Shown in pieces: positions 6,764-14,891 of a stretch of DNA of 24,905 nucleotides; position 1 is the first letter of the stretch, and each line of letters begins with the position of its first letter. This DNA is from an uncultured Adlercreutzia sp. (GTDB lineage Bacteria; Actinomycetota; Coriobacteriia; Coriobacteriales; Eggerthellaceae), in contig CABSMC010000035.1 of NCBI GenBank assembly GCA_902478715.1, positions 1-24,905 of the forward strand, written 5' to 3'. The notes under the pieces are model-generated. The model saw only the letters and a list, made by a program, of their open reading frames with translations. It had not been told where the DNA came from and ran no database searches. A program made the position numbers and the translations under genes.

Positions 6764-8026
6764 TTAGGCCACCGGCGGGGTGCCCTCCCAGTTGCCGGCG
6801 ATGGCGTCGATCATGACGCGGGCGCCGAAGGGCAGCTCGCCGCAGCCCACGACCTTGCGGGCCGGCTTGTGGTCGCCGAAGAAGGCGGCGTAGGCCTCGT
6901 TCATGGCGGCGAGGTCGGCAATGTCGGCCAAATACACGTTCACTTTCACGATGTCTTCCACCACGTGGTCGACCGACTCGACGATGGCCTTCACATAGGC
7001 GAGGCACTGGGCGGTCTGCTCGGCGACGGTGCCGTCGATGAGCTTGCCGGACAGATCGAGCGGCAGCTGGGCGGAGATGTTGTTGTAGTGCGAGAAGGCC
7101 ACGGACTGGGTGGCAAGCGGGCACTTCGGGGCGGCGTCGGTGTTGCACGCCTCGATGATGAGGCCGTGACGGTCCTCGATGGCCTGGGGCGGGGTGCCGT
7201 CGCCGTGGGACACGACAGCCTCGACGGCCACGTCGCAGTGGTAGGGCAGATCCTTCACCGGCACCACGGTGCGGGCCGGCAGGTAGTTCACGGCGCGGGC
7301 GATGCCGGAATCGGGGAAGAACGTCTTGTACACGTCGTCCACCACGCTCGCATAGGCCAGGTTCTTCACGAAGATGGTCACCTTCACGATGTCGTCGAAG
7401 GGCACGTCCACGGAGGTGAGGATGGCCTTCACGTTCGCGAGGCACTGCGCGGTCTGCGCGGCCACGTCGCCCAGGATGGGACGGCCCGTGCCGGGATCGA
7501 GCGGCAGCTGCATGGTGATGTTGTTGTAGTGGGAGAACGCCACGGTCTGGGTGGAGCCGGCGTCGTAGGGGGCGGTGTGGGTGTTGTTGGTGAGCTTCAC
7601 CAGGTCGCCGGCCTGCGGCACCGACTGGGTGCCCTCGCCGTTATCGACGAGCGCCTCGATGAACACGAGCGCGTCCTGGGGCAGGGCGTCGACGGCCGCC
7701 ACGGTGCGGGCGGGCTGGTAGGTGGGGAAGAAGGAGGCCTGCACCTTCTCCACCGCGTTCAGATCCATGATGTCGGCCAAAAAGATGGACACGCGGATGA
7801 TGTCGTTCATGTCGTGGCCGATGCTCTCCACGATAGCCTGCAGGTTCTTGAAGCACTGCTCGGCCTGCTCGGCGGCGCCGCCCGCCACGATGGCACCCGT
7901 CGCCGGGTCGATGGGCAGCTGGGCAGAGAGGTTGTTGTAGTGGGAGAACGCCACCGTCTGGGAATACAGGTCGCTCACGGGCGCCTGGTCGGTGTTGCGG
8001 GCCACTACCACGTTCGGATCGCTCAT
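6764..8026 (-). CDS. Protein of three tandem RidA (YjgF/YER057c/UK114) domains
   Basis: The 420-residue protein contains three full Rid domains, at about residues 10-135, 152-275 and 290-412. Each has the same landmarks: VAFSHYNN(L/I), a S/M-x-QLP(L/I)D strand, an EQ..QC..N.(Q/K)AI helix, an (I/V).V.(I/V)(F/Y) strand, and a final PAR(T/K)V....LP strand. The arginine that binds the carboxylate in RidA deaminases is kept in all three (Arg107, Arg252, Arg390). RidA normally is a single domain of about 125 residues that trimerises and hydrolyses reactive enamine/imine intermediates, with active sites between subunits. A three-domain chain could form the whole trimer by itself. The ATG at 8026 follows AAAGGGG. 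It is a single-gene unit with its own promoter; the substrate is unknown. Confidence 0.9.
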   Translation of the reverse strand: MSDPNVVVARNTDQAPVSDLYSQTVAFSHYNNLSAQLPIDPATGAIVAGGAAEQAEQCFKNLQAIVESIGHDMNDIIRVSIFLADIMDLNAVEKVQASFFPTYQPARTVAAVDALPQDALVFIEALVDNGEGTQSVPQAGDLVKLTNNTHTAPYDAGSTQTVAFSHYNNITMQLPLDPGTGRPILGDVAAQTAQCLANVKAILTSVDVPFDDIVKVTIFVKNLAYASVVDDVYKTFFPDSGIARAVNYLPARTVVPVKDLPYHCDVAVEAVVSHGDGTPPQAIEDRHGLIIEACNTDAAPKCPLATQSVAFSHYNNISAQLPLDLSGKLIDGTVAEQTAQCLAYVKAIVESVDHVVEDIVKVNVYLADIADLAAMNEAYAAFFGDHKPARKVVGCGELPFGARVMIDAIAGNWEGTPPVA

Positions 8027-8061
8027 TGGTACCCCTTTCAAAGGTAAGAATCAGCAGCGAC

Positions 8062-8074
8062 GCACAAATTGTGC
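8062..8074. promoter_or_regulatory. Palindromic operator candidate at the triple-RidA transcription start
   Basis: GCACAA-A-TTGTGC is a perfect 6-bp inverted repeat around one base. It lies 6-18 bp downstream of the predicted -10 element, so a bound regulator would block initiation. Confidence 0.45.
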
Positions 8075-8080
8075 AAGTGC

Positions 8081-8110
8081 ATTAAACATGACGAAATGAG
8101 TCGTTGTCAA
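8081..8110 (-). promoter_or_regulatory. Promoter of the triple-RidA gene
   Basis: On the minus strand a perfect TTGACA (8110-8105) is followed after 18 nt by TTTAAT (8086-8081). The leader to the ATG at 8026 would be about 50 nt. Confidence 0.6.
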
Positions 8111-8389
8111 TGAGGAAAGCTTATTGCTACATTGTCGATGGGAAATTGGAGTGATCTTGACAAATGAAACTTCCGGGAATGCACAGGTCATGTCTGTAAA
8201 ATTTGAGCATATGAACAAAACCAAGTCAGTTATGGGTTTTTGGCGATGAAGTCGCGTCGATGGCACCTTAATTTCGACTCGCGTTGAGGTGGTAGCCGCA
8301 AATCGGCGAAGTTTAAGGTAAAACCGTTGATTTGAGGCTAGGTTTTAAAGACGGGGCGTTTGGGGCAAAAGGCGTTTTGGGCTGAGTCC

Positions 8390-8418
8390 TTGAACTGGAT
8401 AAAGGGGATGTTTAGAAT
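8390..8418 (+). promoter_or_regulatory. Promoter of the MBL-fold gene
   Basis: TTGAAC (8390-8395) and TAGAAT (8413-8418) are spaced by exactly 17 nt, and transcription would begin about 35 nt before the ATG at 8461. Confidence 0.6.
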
Positions 8419-8460
8419 TATTCTCCATTTCAATGGCAATTCAAATGAAAGAAATCCTTA

Positions 8461-9270
8461 ATGCTTCGACTGCACATATTGGCCAGCGGCAGCGGTGGGA
8501 ATGCCGCCATTGTGGAGAACGCGGCGACGGGTGAGGGGGTGCTTGTCGATTGCGGCATCTGCAAGCGGGACTTCTTCGCCCGGGCCGAGGAGGCCGGGTT
8601 CAATTTGGAGAAGCTGCGGGCCGTCGTGATCACCCACGACCATGGCGACCATACGAAGGGGCTGGGTGTGGTTCTGCGCGGGCTCGCGAAGGCAGGAGCG
8701 CATCCTGCGGTGTGCGCCAGCGAGGCGGTGTTCTCGGCTTCGGCGCCCCTGCGGGATGCGGTAGCTAGCGTGGGGGCGGAGTTCGAGCCTTTTCGCGGAG
8801 GAGACCGGTTCGATCTGGCGGGCTTGTTGGTGCGCCCCTTCCGCACTTCCCACGATGCGGCCGATTCCTACGGGTTTCGGTTCGAAGAGCGCGGAAGCGG
8901 TTGCGACTCTCTCGGCTACATGACCGACACTGGTGTCGTGACCGACGAGGCCTGGGAGGCGCTTTCGGGCGTGCACCTGCTGGCTCTGGAGAGCAACCAC
9001 GATGCGCGCATGCTTCAGATGGGCCCCTATCCCTACGTCATCAAGCAGCGCATCGCATCGGCGCGCGGGCATCTGTCCAACGACCAGGCGCGCGAGGCCC
9101 TGGATAACTTGGCTCACGAAAACCTGCGCGCGGTGGCGGCGATGCACGTCTCCCAGGAGAACAACACCTACCGGCTCCCGCGCGACACCTTTGAGGCCGT
9201 CATCGCCGAGCGCGGCCTTCCCACGGCCGTCTCCGTCGCCTTCCAGAACCGTCTCGTGACCATTGGGTAG
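8461..9270 (+). CDS. yycJ: Metallo-beta-lactamase-fold hydrolase, YycJ/WalJ type
   Basis: The 269-residue protein begins LRLHILASGSGGNAAIVE, typical of YycJ, and has the metal motif THDHGDH (residues 58-64). Further family landmarks are RTSHDAADSYGF, the TDTGVVTDE strand, LALESNHDARMLQMGPYP, GHLSN and a late MHVSQENNT. YycJ proteins are predicted two-metal hydrolases; in Firmicutes the gene is linked to the WalKR cell-wall system and is thought to act on DNA or cell-wall coordination, but the substrate is not settled. Here there is no WalKR neighbour. The ATG at 8461 has only a weak GAAAG purine site. The stop is 5 bp from the stop of the convergent neighbour. Confidence 0.87.
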   Translation: MLRLHILASGSGGNAAIVENAATGEGVLVDCGICKRDFFARAEEAGFNLEKLRAVVITHDHGDHTKGLGVVLRGLAKAGAHPAVCASEAVFSASAPLRDAVASVGAEFEPFRGGDRFDLAGLLVRPFRTSHDAADSYGFRFEERGSGCDSLGYMTDTGVVTDEAWEALSGVHLLALESNHDARMLQMGPYPYVIKQRIASARGHLSNDQAREALDNLAHENLRAVAAMHVSQENNTYRLPRDTFEAVIAERGLPTAVSVAFQNRLVTIG

Positions 9271-9275
9271 CGGCT

Positions 9276-10268
9276 CTACAGCTGCACGGCGTACACGCGG
9301 CCGGCGCCGCAGAGCTTGCCGAAGATGTACTTGTTGGAAGCCGACTCGTCGGTAGTGTAGACGCGCCCGTCATGGGATTCGATGCCCTCTTGCATGGGCG
9401 GTCCGACCAGATCTTCCGTCAGGTTGCGGGAATCGAGGCAGAACAGCTCCACCTCGTCGCCGGAGCCGGTGGTGAAGGTGCCGTCGGGCGCGGCGAGGTT
9501 CACGTTGTAGGCCAGCAGGTGCGAGGGCGCGATGCCATAGGAGACCGACAGCACGATGCGTCCGTCGTCGGTGATACAGGTGCCCTGGACCATGCCGGGA
9601 ATGGAGAACACGTTGTCGGGCACGGTGAGGAAACGGCCCGGCTCTGCAGGATCGGCGGCGAAGGCGTACATGACGGCGGGGTTCTCGGTGCCGTCCGGCG
9701 TGGTGATGTGGTGGTTCTCCGGCGTCTCGTAGTCGTTCGGGTAGTAGAAGTTCCCGAGCAGAAGCTGGCCCTGCTCGATGTTCATGAAGGCGGGGGAGAA
9801 GTCGACATCCACCTTCTCGGTGGCCTGCACGGAGGCGCCGTCCTCGGCGAACAGCAGGTCGTCCATGGGGATGACGAGATAGCCCTCCTCGCAGGCCAGA
9901 TAGGCGTACTGCTCATTGGTGGTGATGGCCGAGCCGTGGCCGTCGTAAGGGGAGCCGTCGGGCAGGGCGACGTAGAACTTCGTGATGGTGCCGTCGGCGG
10001 CGCGGCGGTAGAGCGGCGAGGGGGAGTGGTCGGCCATATACCCGCTGAACAGCCACGAGTCGTCGGCTTCTACGTGGTCGAGGTCCTGGGGGACGAAGCC
10101 GGTGTTGATGCCGGGGATGTCGAAGGGGGATTCCGCGCGGTCGAAGAAGGGGGCGAAGGCGACGCGCATGTAAATGTTGAGGGCGACCATCGCGATAAGC
10201 GCGATGCCGACGATGATGCCGATGGCGATGCCGGTGATTTTCAGCGCCCGATGGCTTTTCGCGGCCAT
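9276..10268 (-). CDS. Membrane-anchored extracytoplasmic protein of unknown function
   Basis: The 330-residue protein has one N-terminal membrane helix (about residues 10-32) after a short basic start, so the remaining 295 residues should lie outside the cell. The outer part has repeated beta-strand motifs with aromatic and glycine turns (DSWLFSGYMAD, EQYAYLACEEGYLVIP, GQLLLGNFYYPNDYETPENH, GMVQGTCITDDGRIVLSVSYG), reminiscent of a beta-propeller or sensor-like fold, and ends with KYIFGKLCGAGRVYAVQL. I do not recognise the family and see no catalytic motif. The ATG at 10268 has a clear AAGGAGG site. It is divergent from the deformylase-like operon and converges with yycJ. Confidence 0.8.
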   Translation of the reverse strand: MAAKSHRALKITGIAIGIIVGIALIAMVALNIYMRVAFAPFFDRAESPFDIPGINTGFVPQDLDHVEADDSWLFSGYMADHSPSPLYRRAADGTITKFYVALPDGSPYDGHGSAITTNEQYAYLACEEGYLVIPMDDLLFAEDGASVQATEKVDVDFSPAFMNIEQGQLLLGNFYYPNDYETPENHHITTPDGTENPAVMYAFAADPAEPGRFLTVPDNVFSIPGMVQGTCITDDGRIVLSVSYGIAPSHLLAYNVNLAAPDGTFTTGSGDEVELFCLDSRNLTEDLVGPPMQEGIESHDGRVYTTDESASNKYIFGKLCGAGRVYAVQL

Positions 10269-10403
10269 GGCGACCTCCTTAAGCGTTGGCGGTTCGGCGA
10301 GCGACGATGGCTCGACTTCAGCATACCCGTGCCCGCGCTTCGGGCGCTGGCTCGTGGGCGCTACGTCATGAGTTTGTTTCAGTTCGCTTCGCTGGGCCGA
10401 TGG

Positions 10404-10434
10404 TTGCCCTGAAGTGCCGTCAGTGGTGTATACT
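10404..10434 (+). promoter_or_regulatory. Candidate promoter for the deformylase-like/helD/ABC operon
   Basis: TATACT at 10429-10434 is a good -10; the best -35, TTGCCC at 10404-10409, is 19 nt away, longer than ideal. The leader of about 70 nt contains a short hairpin (GGCGCA 10469-10474 with TGCGCC 10480-10485). Confidence 0.4.
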
Positions 10435-10508
10435 CTTTAGTCGCATTTTTCACGAGCGCGGCGATGCGGGCGCAAGGCCTGCGCCGTCGCAAACGCAAAG
10501 GAGCCCCT

Positions 10509-10928
10509 GTGATCAGAGAGATTATCACCGACGAGGAAATCCTGTCGAAGCCCTGCGATGCCGCCACGGCCGCCGATGCCGCCATCGCCGACGACTTGGT
10601 GGAGACGCTGCTTGCCAGCGACGAGGCCGTGTGCCTGGCCGCCAACCAGATCGGCGAGACCCGCCGCATCATCGCCTATCTGAACGACGCCGGTCGGCCG
10701 CAGGTCATGTACAACCCGCGCATCGCGCAGAAGCTGAAGCCCTACACGGCTGTCGAGGCCTGCCTCTCGCGCGAGGAGCCGACGGCCGTCACGCGCTACG
10801 ATTGGGTGCGCGTGAGCTACGAGGTGCTGGCCGATGGCAAGCTCATCGAGCGCAAGAAGAAGCTCGAGGGCAACGCCGCCCAGGCCGTACAGCACATGAT
10901 CGACCACTGCGAGGGCATCCTTGTCTAG
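10509..10928 (+). CDS. Peptide deformylase-like protein with catalytic Glu replaced by Met
   Basis: The 139-residue protein matches the short Gram-positive deformylase form. Motif I is CLAANQIG (Gln47), motif II is EACLS (metal Cys85), and motif III reads QHMIDH (His129, Met130, Asp132, His133), where active enzymes have HExDH. The codon is a clear ATG inside CAC-ATG-ATC-GAC-CAC. The three metal ligands remain, but the general base that activates water is gone, so normal deformylation of N-formyl-Met peptides is doubtful. The GTG at 10509 follows AAAGGAG. The gene overlaps helD by 8 bp, which indicates translational coupling. It could be a binding protein, a drug decoy or an enzyme with altered chemistry; no function is shown. 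Confidence 0.85.
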   Translation: MIREIITDEEILSKPCDAATAADAAIADDLVETLLASDEAVCLAANQIGETRRIIAYLNDAGRPQVMYNPRIAQKLKPYTAVEACLSREEPTAVTRYDWVRVSYEVLADGKLIERKKKLEGNAAQAVQHMIDHCEGILV

Positions 10929-13104
10929 GGAAGGACAACGGGGTGCCGGCGCCCCTTCCGTAGGGGGCGACCTTGGTCGCCCCTCGGCCGTGACCGGGCA
11001 GGAGGCCACAGATCCCGTCTTCGCCGCCGAGCAGGCGCACCTGAGTGAGACCTACGGCAAGCTGGAGAAGATCGGCCGCGATGCGCTGGCCGCCATGGAA
11101 GCTGTGGCGGCCCAGGCCGCCGAGGACAAGAAGAACATGGCCGAGGAGCTGGCCGTGAACTTCGCCACCTGGGACGATATCTTGGAGACTCACGCCGATA
11201 TCGTGGCCATGAACAACATCATCGAGGCCCACGATATGGCCAACTCCGTGCAGGCCGAGCGTCTGCGCGCGGTGGAAGTGCTGCTTCGCGAGCCCTACTT
11301 CGCGAAGATCGCCCTGCAGTTCAAGGAGGGCGCTCCGGCCAAGGAGCTCTATATCGGCTCGGCGGGCATTTCGGACGAGAACTACCGGCGCCTGGTCGTG
11401 GATTGGCGCAGCCCCGTGGCCGAGGTGTACTACAACCAGACCATGGGCCCTACCTCCTATGTGGCCGACGGGCGCACCATCCATGTGGATCTCAAGCTGC
11501 GCCGCCAGTTCGAAATCGAGGAAGACCGCCTCATCACCTACTTCGACTCGGACGTGGCCATCGAGGATAAGCTGCTGCTCGCCTCGCTTTCCCGCGGACG
11601 CTCGGCCCACATGCAGGCCATCACAGCCACCATCCAGCGCGAGCAGAACGCCGTGGTGCGCCACGAGGACGCGCCGGTGCTGCAGGTGGCGGGCATCGCC
11701 GGCTCCGGCAAGACCTCGGTGCTCATGCAGCGCATCGCGTATCTGTTCTACCAGCATCGCGGCGCGCTGGATCCCACCCAGGTATTCCTCATCTCGCCGA
11801 ACCCGGTGTTCGGCCGCTACATCGACCGCGTGCTGCCCGATCTCGGCGAGCGCAACCCGGAAATCCTCACCTGGGAGGAGTTCCTGATGCCGCTTCTTCC
11901 CGTCGGGCGCGGGGTGGGCGAGAGCGACGTGTCGCTTGAGCGCCTGCGAGCCATCGATGCGGCCGTGGCCTCCTTCGAGTTCACGCGCAGCGATTTCCGC
12001 GACATCACGAGTGCTGGCGTGCGCCTTCTCGGCGGGGATGCGGTGGAGAAGGTGTCGGCGAAGTTCGCGAACCTGCCGGCCGGCCCGCACCGCGCAACGC
12101 TCATGGCCGAGGAGCTGTCGAGTCGCCTGACGGCGCGGCTGAAGTCGCTGGCAGCGTTGGAAGATACGCACGATGAGATCGCCTCGCTTCCCGTGGACGA
12201 GCAGCTGCGCCTGTTCGGAGAGGTCTTCGACCCCCAAAGCGACGAGGAGGCCCGCACGCTCGCTCTTACGTATTTGGAAGAGAAGCACGCCGATGCCCTG
12301 CGCGCCATGGACGCCATGGAGTGGCTTGACATCGACCGCGTGGCCGCGCGCCTGCTTGGCCGCGAGGGGCTGACCTCGGTGGAATGGGTCTACCTGAAGA
12401 TGGCGCTCACGGGGCTGGGGAATCCCGAGGCGAGCTACGTCATGATTGATGAGGCCCAGGACTATTCCCAGGGCCAGCTGGCGGTGCTCGCCCGCTACTT
12501 CCGCCGGGCGCACTTCCTGCTTTTGGGCGACCCGAACCAGGCCATCTTCGAGGGCACGGCCACGTGGGACGAGATGCGGGCAGTGTTCGAGGAGATGCGC
12601 GGCGCCGTATCGCAGTGCCGCCTCATGACGAGCTACCGGTCCACCCCGGCCATCACCGACCTGTTCGCGCGGCTTCTGCCCGCGGGCGAGGCCATGGAGG
12701 TTGCTTCGGTGCAGCGCGAGGCGCCGGCTCCGGAGATCGTGGTGTGCGAGAACGCCGACGAGTGGAAGGCGGCCCTGACCGAAGCAGTGCGCGTCGCGTG
12801 CGACGCCGGCGGCTTAACGGCGGTGATCGTCCCCTGGAAGAACGACGCCAAACGCCTCGCAAAGACGCTGGACGGCGTCACCGTGCTCGGCGAGGGTGAC
12901 AGTCTGCCGGATGAGGGCATCGTCGTGGTGCCGTTGAAGCTGGCGAAGGGCCTCGAGTTCGACCGCGTCATCATCCCCGACGCCTCTGCCCGCACCTTCC
13001 CGGAGAGTGACATCGCCCGCCGCCGCCTCTATACCACCATAAGCCGCGCCACCCGCCACCTCACCATCCTGTCCAACGGCGACCTGACGGAACTTTTAGG
13101 ATAG
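10921..13104 (+). CDS. helD: HelD-type superfamily 1 helicase (RNA polymerase recycling factor)
   Basis: The protein has 727 residues from the TTG at 10921. A coiled-coil arm (about 35-115) is followed by the HelD segment YIGSAGISDENYRRLVVDWRSP and an RRQFEIEEDRLITYFDSD linker. The ATPase motifs are Walker A GIAGSGKTS (Lys264), Walker B MIDEAQD (508-514), GDPNQAIF, SYRSTPAI and the C-terminal YTTISRATRHL. HelD uses ATP to pull stalled RNA polymerase off DNA; relatives in actinobacteria protect against rifamycins. The TTG start overlaps the upstream gene and has GAGGG ahead of it; a GTG at 10990 is an alternative that would skip the hairpin-coded N-terminal 23 residues. It sits between the deformylase-like and ABC genes in one operon. 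Confidence 0.88.
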   Translation: MSREGQRGAGAPSVGGDLGRPSAVTGQEATDPVFAAEQAHLSETYGKLEKIGRDALAAMEAVAAQAAEDKKNMAEELAVNFATWDDILETHADIVAMNNIIEAHDMANSVQAERLRAVEVLLREPYFAKIALQFKEGAPAKELYIGSAGISDENYRRLVVDWRSPVAEVYYNQTMGPTSYVADGRTIHVDLKLRRQFEIEEDRLITYFDSDVAIEDKLLLASLSRGRSAHMQAITATIQREQNAVVRHEDAPVLQVAGIAGSGKTSVLMQRIAYLFYQHRGALDPTQVFLISPNPVFGRYIDRVLPDLGERNPEILTWEEFLMPLLPVGRGVGESDVSLERLRAIDAAVASFEFTRSDFRDITSAGVRLLGGDAVEKVSAKFANLPAGPHRATLMAEELSSRLTARLKSLAALEDTHDEIASLPVDEQLRLFGEVFDPQSDEEARTLALTYLEEKHADALRAMDAMEWLDIDRVAARLLGREGLTSVEWVYLKMALTGLGNPEASYVMIDEAQDYSQGQLAVLARYFRRAHFLLLGDPNQAIFEGTATWDEMRAVFEEMRGAVSQCRLMTSYRSTPAITDLFARLLPAGEAMEVASVQREAPAPEIVVCENADEWKAALTEAVRVACDAGGLTAVIVPWKNDAKRLAKTLDGVTVLGEGDSLPDEGIVVVPLKLAKGLEFDRVIIPDASARTFPESDIARRRLYTTISRATRHLTILSNGDLTELLG
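10940..10983. repeat. Two adjacent hairpins, REP-like palindromic element inside the helD start
   Basis: An 8-bp palindromic pair (10940-10947 with 10948-10955, one G-T wobble) is followed by a perfect 9-bp stem (GGGGCGACC 10964-10972 with GGTCGCCCC 10975-10983) around TT. The layout resembles dispersed REP-type repeats of Gram-positive genomes. It is read in frame if helD starts at the TTG. Confidence 0.6.
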
Positions 13105-13106
13105 CT

Positions 13107-14891
13107 ATGCCGAAGAAGCAATCGCTTACGATGCGCAGTTTGCACTACTATTGGCTGGCGACCCGCAATCACCTGGGGCTGTTCGTGGCCCTTGTCGCCT
13201 CGACGATCGGGTTCTGCGGCTTTCTCACCTACGGCAACCCCTACGTGATGAGCCTCATCGTCGACCGCATCAGCGCCGATCCAGTGGCACCCGATCAGGT
13301 GTTCAACGTGTTTGGCCCCTATATCGCGGCGCTCATCGGCATCAACCTGGCAGGCCAGACCTGTTCCAAGCTTCAGGACTACACGCTGTGGAAGCTGCAG
13401 ATCGCCGTGAACTACGACTTGGCCACCACGGCCTTCGACTGTTTATGCAACCAGTCGCTGGCGTTCCATTCCAACCGCTTCGGCGGCACGCTCGTCAGCC
13501 AGACGTCGAAGTTCATGGCCGGCTACACCCAGCTGCTCCAGGTGATGAATTTCCCGTTTCTGCCGATTCTCTGCTCCATCGCGTTCACGTGCCTCATTCT
13601 GTTTCCGGTGGTGCCGGCTTACGCGGCGGTGCTCATGGCCATGCTCGCGGTGTATGCGGTCATCAGCTACCTTATGTACAAGCGCATCCTGCATCTGAAC
13701 GAGAAGGCCGCGAGTGCCCAGAACCAGTTGTCGGGTGAGCTGTCGGACGCGGTCACCAACATTCTGGCCGTGAAGACCTACGGGCGCGAGGACTACGAGC
13801 GGCACCTGTTCGACACGGCGAACCGCGAGGTGGTGGCGCGCGATTCGAAGCGCATGCGCGCCTCGCTCGCCCGCGGCATCACCACGGCGGCTATCACGGT
13901 GGTCATCATGTCGGTGGTGACGGTGTTCATCTCCGGCGGCAACGCCTGGTTCGGCATCACGCCGGGCACGGTCATCCTCATGTTCACCTACACGAACACG
14001 GTGACGAACCAGTTCAACTTCATCAATACCGGCCTGCAGCGCATCAACCAGGCCTTCGGCGATGCAAGCGGCATGACGGCGGTGCTCGACGAGCCGCGGC
14101 TCGTGGCCGATAAGCCAGGAGCGCAACCGCTCGATGTGGAGCTGGGCGACATCAACTTCAAGGACATCAACTTCTGGTATACCGACGGCGACGTGCGAAC
14201 CCAGGTGTTCCGCGATTTCAACCTGCAGATTCCCGCGGGGCAGCGCGTGGGCCTGGTGGGTATGTCGGGCGCGGGGAAGACCACGCTCACGAAGCTGCTG
14301 CTGCGCTTGGCCGACATCCAAGAGGGCGAGATTCTGGTGGACGGCCAGAACGTGGCCGACGTCACTCAGCAGAGTCTCCGCCGTCAGATCGCCTACGTGC
14401 CCCAGGAGGCGCTGCTGTTCCACCGCTCCATCGCCGAGAACATCGCCTATGGGCGGCCCGACGCCACGATAGAGGAGATTCGCGAGGCGGCCCGGGCGGC
14501 CAACGCGCTCGAGTTCATCGAGGATTTGCCCCAGGGGTTCGACACCATCACCGGCGAGCGCGGCGTGAAGCTGTCGGGCGGTCAGCGCCAGCGTATCGCC
14601 ATCGCCCGGGCGATGCTCGCCGACTGCCCCATCCTCGTGCTGGACGAGGCCACGAGCGCTTTGGACTCGGAAAGCGAGGCCGCTGTGCAGGAGGCTTTGG
14701 GCCGGCTCATGGAAGGCCGCACCGCCATCGTGGGCGCCCACCGCCTGTCCACGGTGGCGAGCCTCGATCGCATCGTCGTGCTGTCGGAAGGCCGCATCGT
14801 GGAGGACGGCCCTCATGCGGAGCTCGTGGCCAAGGGCGGCGACTACGCCCGCCTCTGGAACCGCCAAACCGGCGCCTTCGCGGGGGAGTAG
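13107..14891 (+). CDS. ABC exporter half-transporter (membrane plus ATPase domains)
   Basis: The 594-residue protein fuses a six-helix exporter membrane domain (about 20-330) to an ATPase domain. The ATPase domain shows Walker A GMSGAGKTT (Lys391), Q-loop YVPQEALLF, signature LSGGQRQR (489-496), Walker B ILVLDEATSALD (Asp513, catalytic Glu514) and the H-loop His545 in GAHRLST. One half-transporter gene suggests a homodimer of the MsbA/multidrug or lipid/peptide exporter type; the substrate is unknown. The ATG at 13107 lies 2 nt after the helD stop, with an AGGATAG site inside the end of helD, so it is co-translated with it. The pairing with HelD points to antibiotic or stress protection, but that is inference. 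Confidence 0.92.
   Translation: MPKKQSLTMRSLHYYWLATRNHLGLFVALVASTIGFCGFLTYGNPYVMSLIVDRISADPVAPDQVFNVFGPYIAALIGINLAGQTCSKLQDYTLWKLQIAVNYDLATTAFDCLCNQSLAFHSNRFGGTLVSQTSKFMAGYTQLLQVMNFPFLPILCSIAFTCLILFPVVPAYAAVLMAMLAVYAVISYLMYKRILHLNEKAASAQNQLSGELSDAVTNILAVKTYGREDYERHLFDTANREVVARDSKRMRASLARGITTAAITVVIMSVVTVFISGGNAWFGITPGTVILMFTYTNTVTNQFNFINTGLQRINQAFGDASGMTAVLDEPRLVADKPGAQPLDVELGDINFKDINFWYTDGDVRTQVFRDFNLQIPAGQRVGLVGMSGAGKTTLTKLLLRLADIQEGEILVDGQNVADVTQQSLRRQIAYVPQEALLFHRSIAENIAYGRPDATIEEIREAARAANALEFIEDLPQGFDTITGERGVKLSGGQRQRIAIARAMLADCPILVLDEATSALDSESEAAVQEALGRLMEGRTAIVGAHRLSTVASLDRIVVLSEGRIVEDGPHAELVAKGGDYARLWNRQTGAFAGE

Larger units (their letters stand above)
8042..8460. other. AT-richer divergent intergenic region, no gene seen
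   Basis: This stretch between the divergent triple-RidA and MBL-fold genes is clearly richer in A/T than the genes around it. It holds a promoter candidate for each gene, a 13-bp palindrome near the RidA transcription start, and a weaker inverted repeat (TAAAACC 8319-8325 with GGTTTTA 8341-8347). Short open frames here have no ribosome binding site or recognisable protein. Confidence 0.6.

Noticed and set aside
8051..8266. A 71-residue minus-strand frame in the AT-richer gap
   Set aside because: It overlaps the RidA promoter, has no ribosome binding site and no recognisable protein.
10269..10508. Rifamycin-associated element that could precede a HelD-type operon
   Set aside because: I looked for the known RAE-like palindrome and saw only an unrelated short leader hairpin at 10469-10485.
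10843..12513. A 556-codon minus-strand open frame
   Set aside because: Antisense to helD, with His/Gly/Arg-rich composition and no motif; helD has all helicase motifs in the other strand.
13443..14867. A 474-codon minus-strand open frame
   Set aside because: Antisense shadow of the ABC transporter gene.
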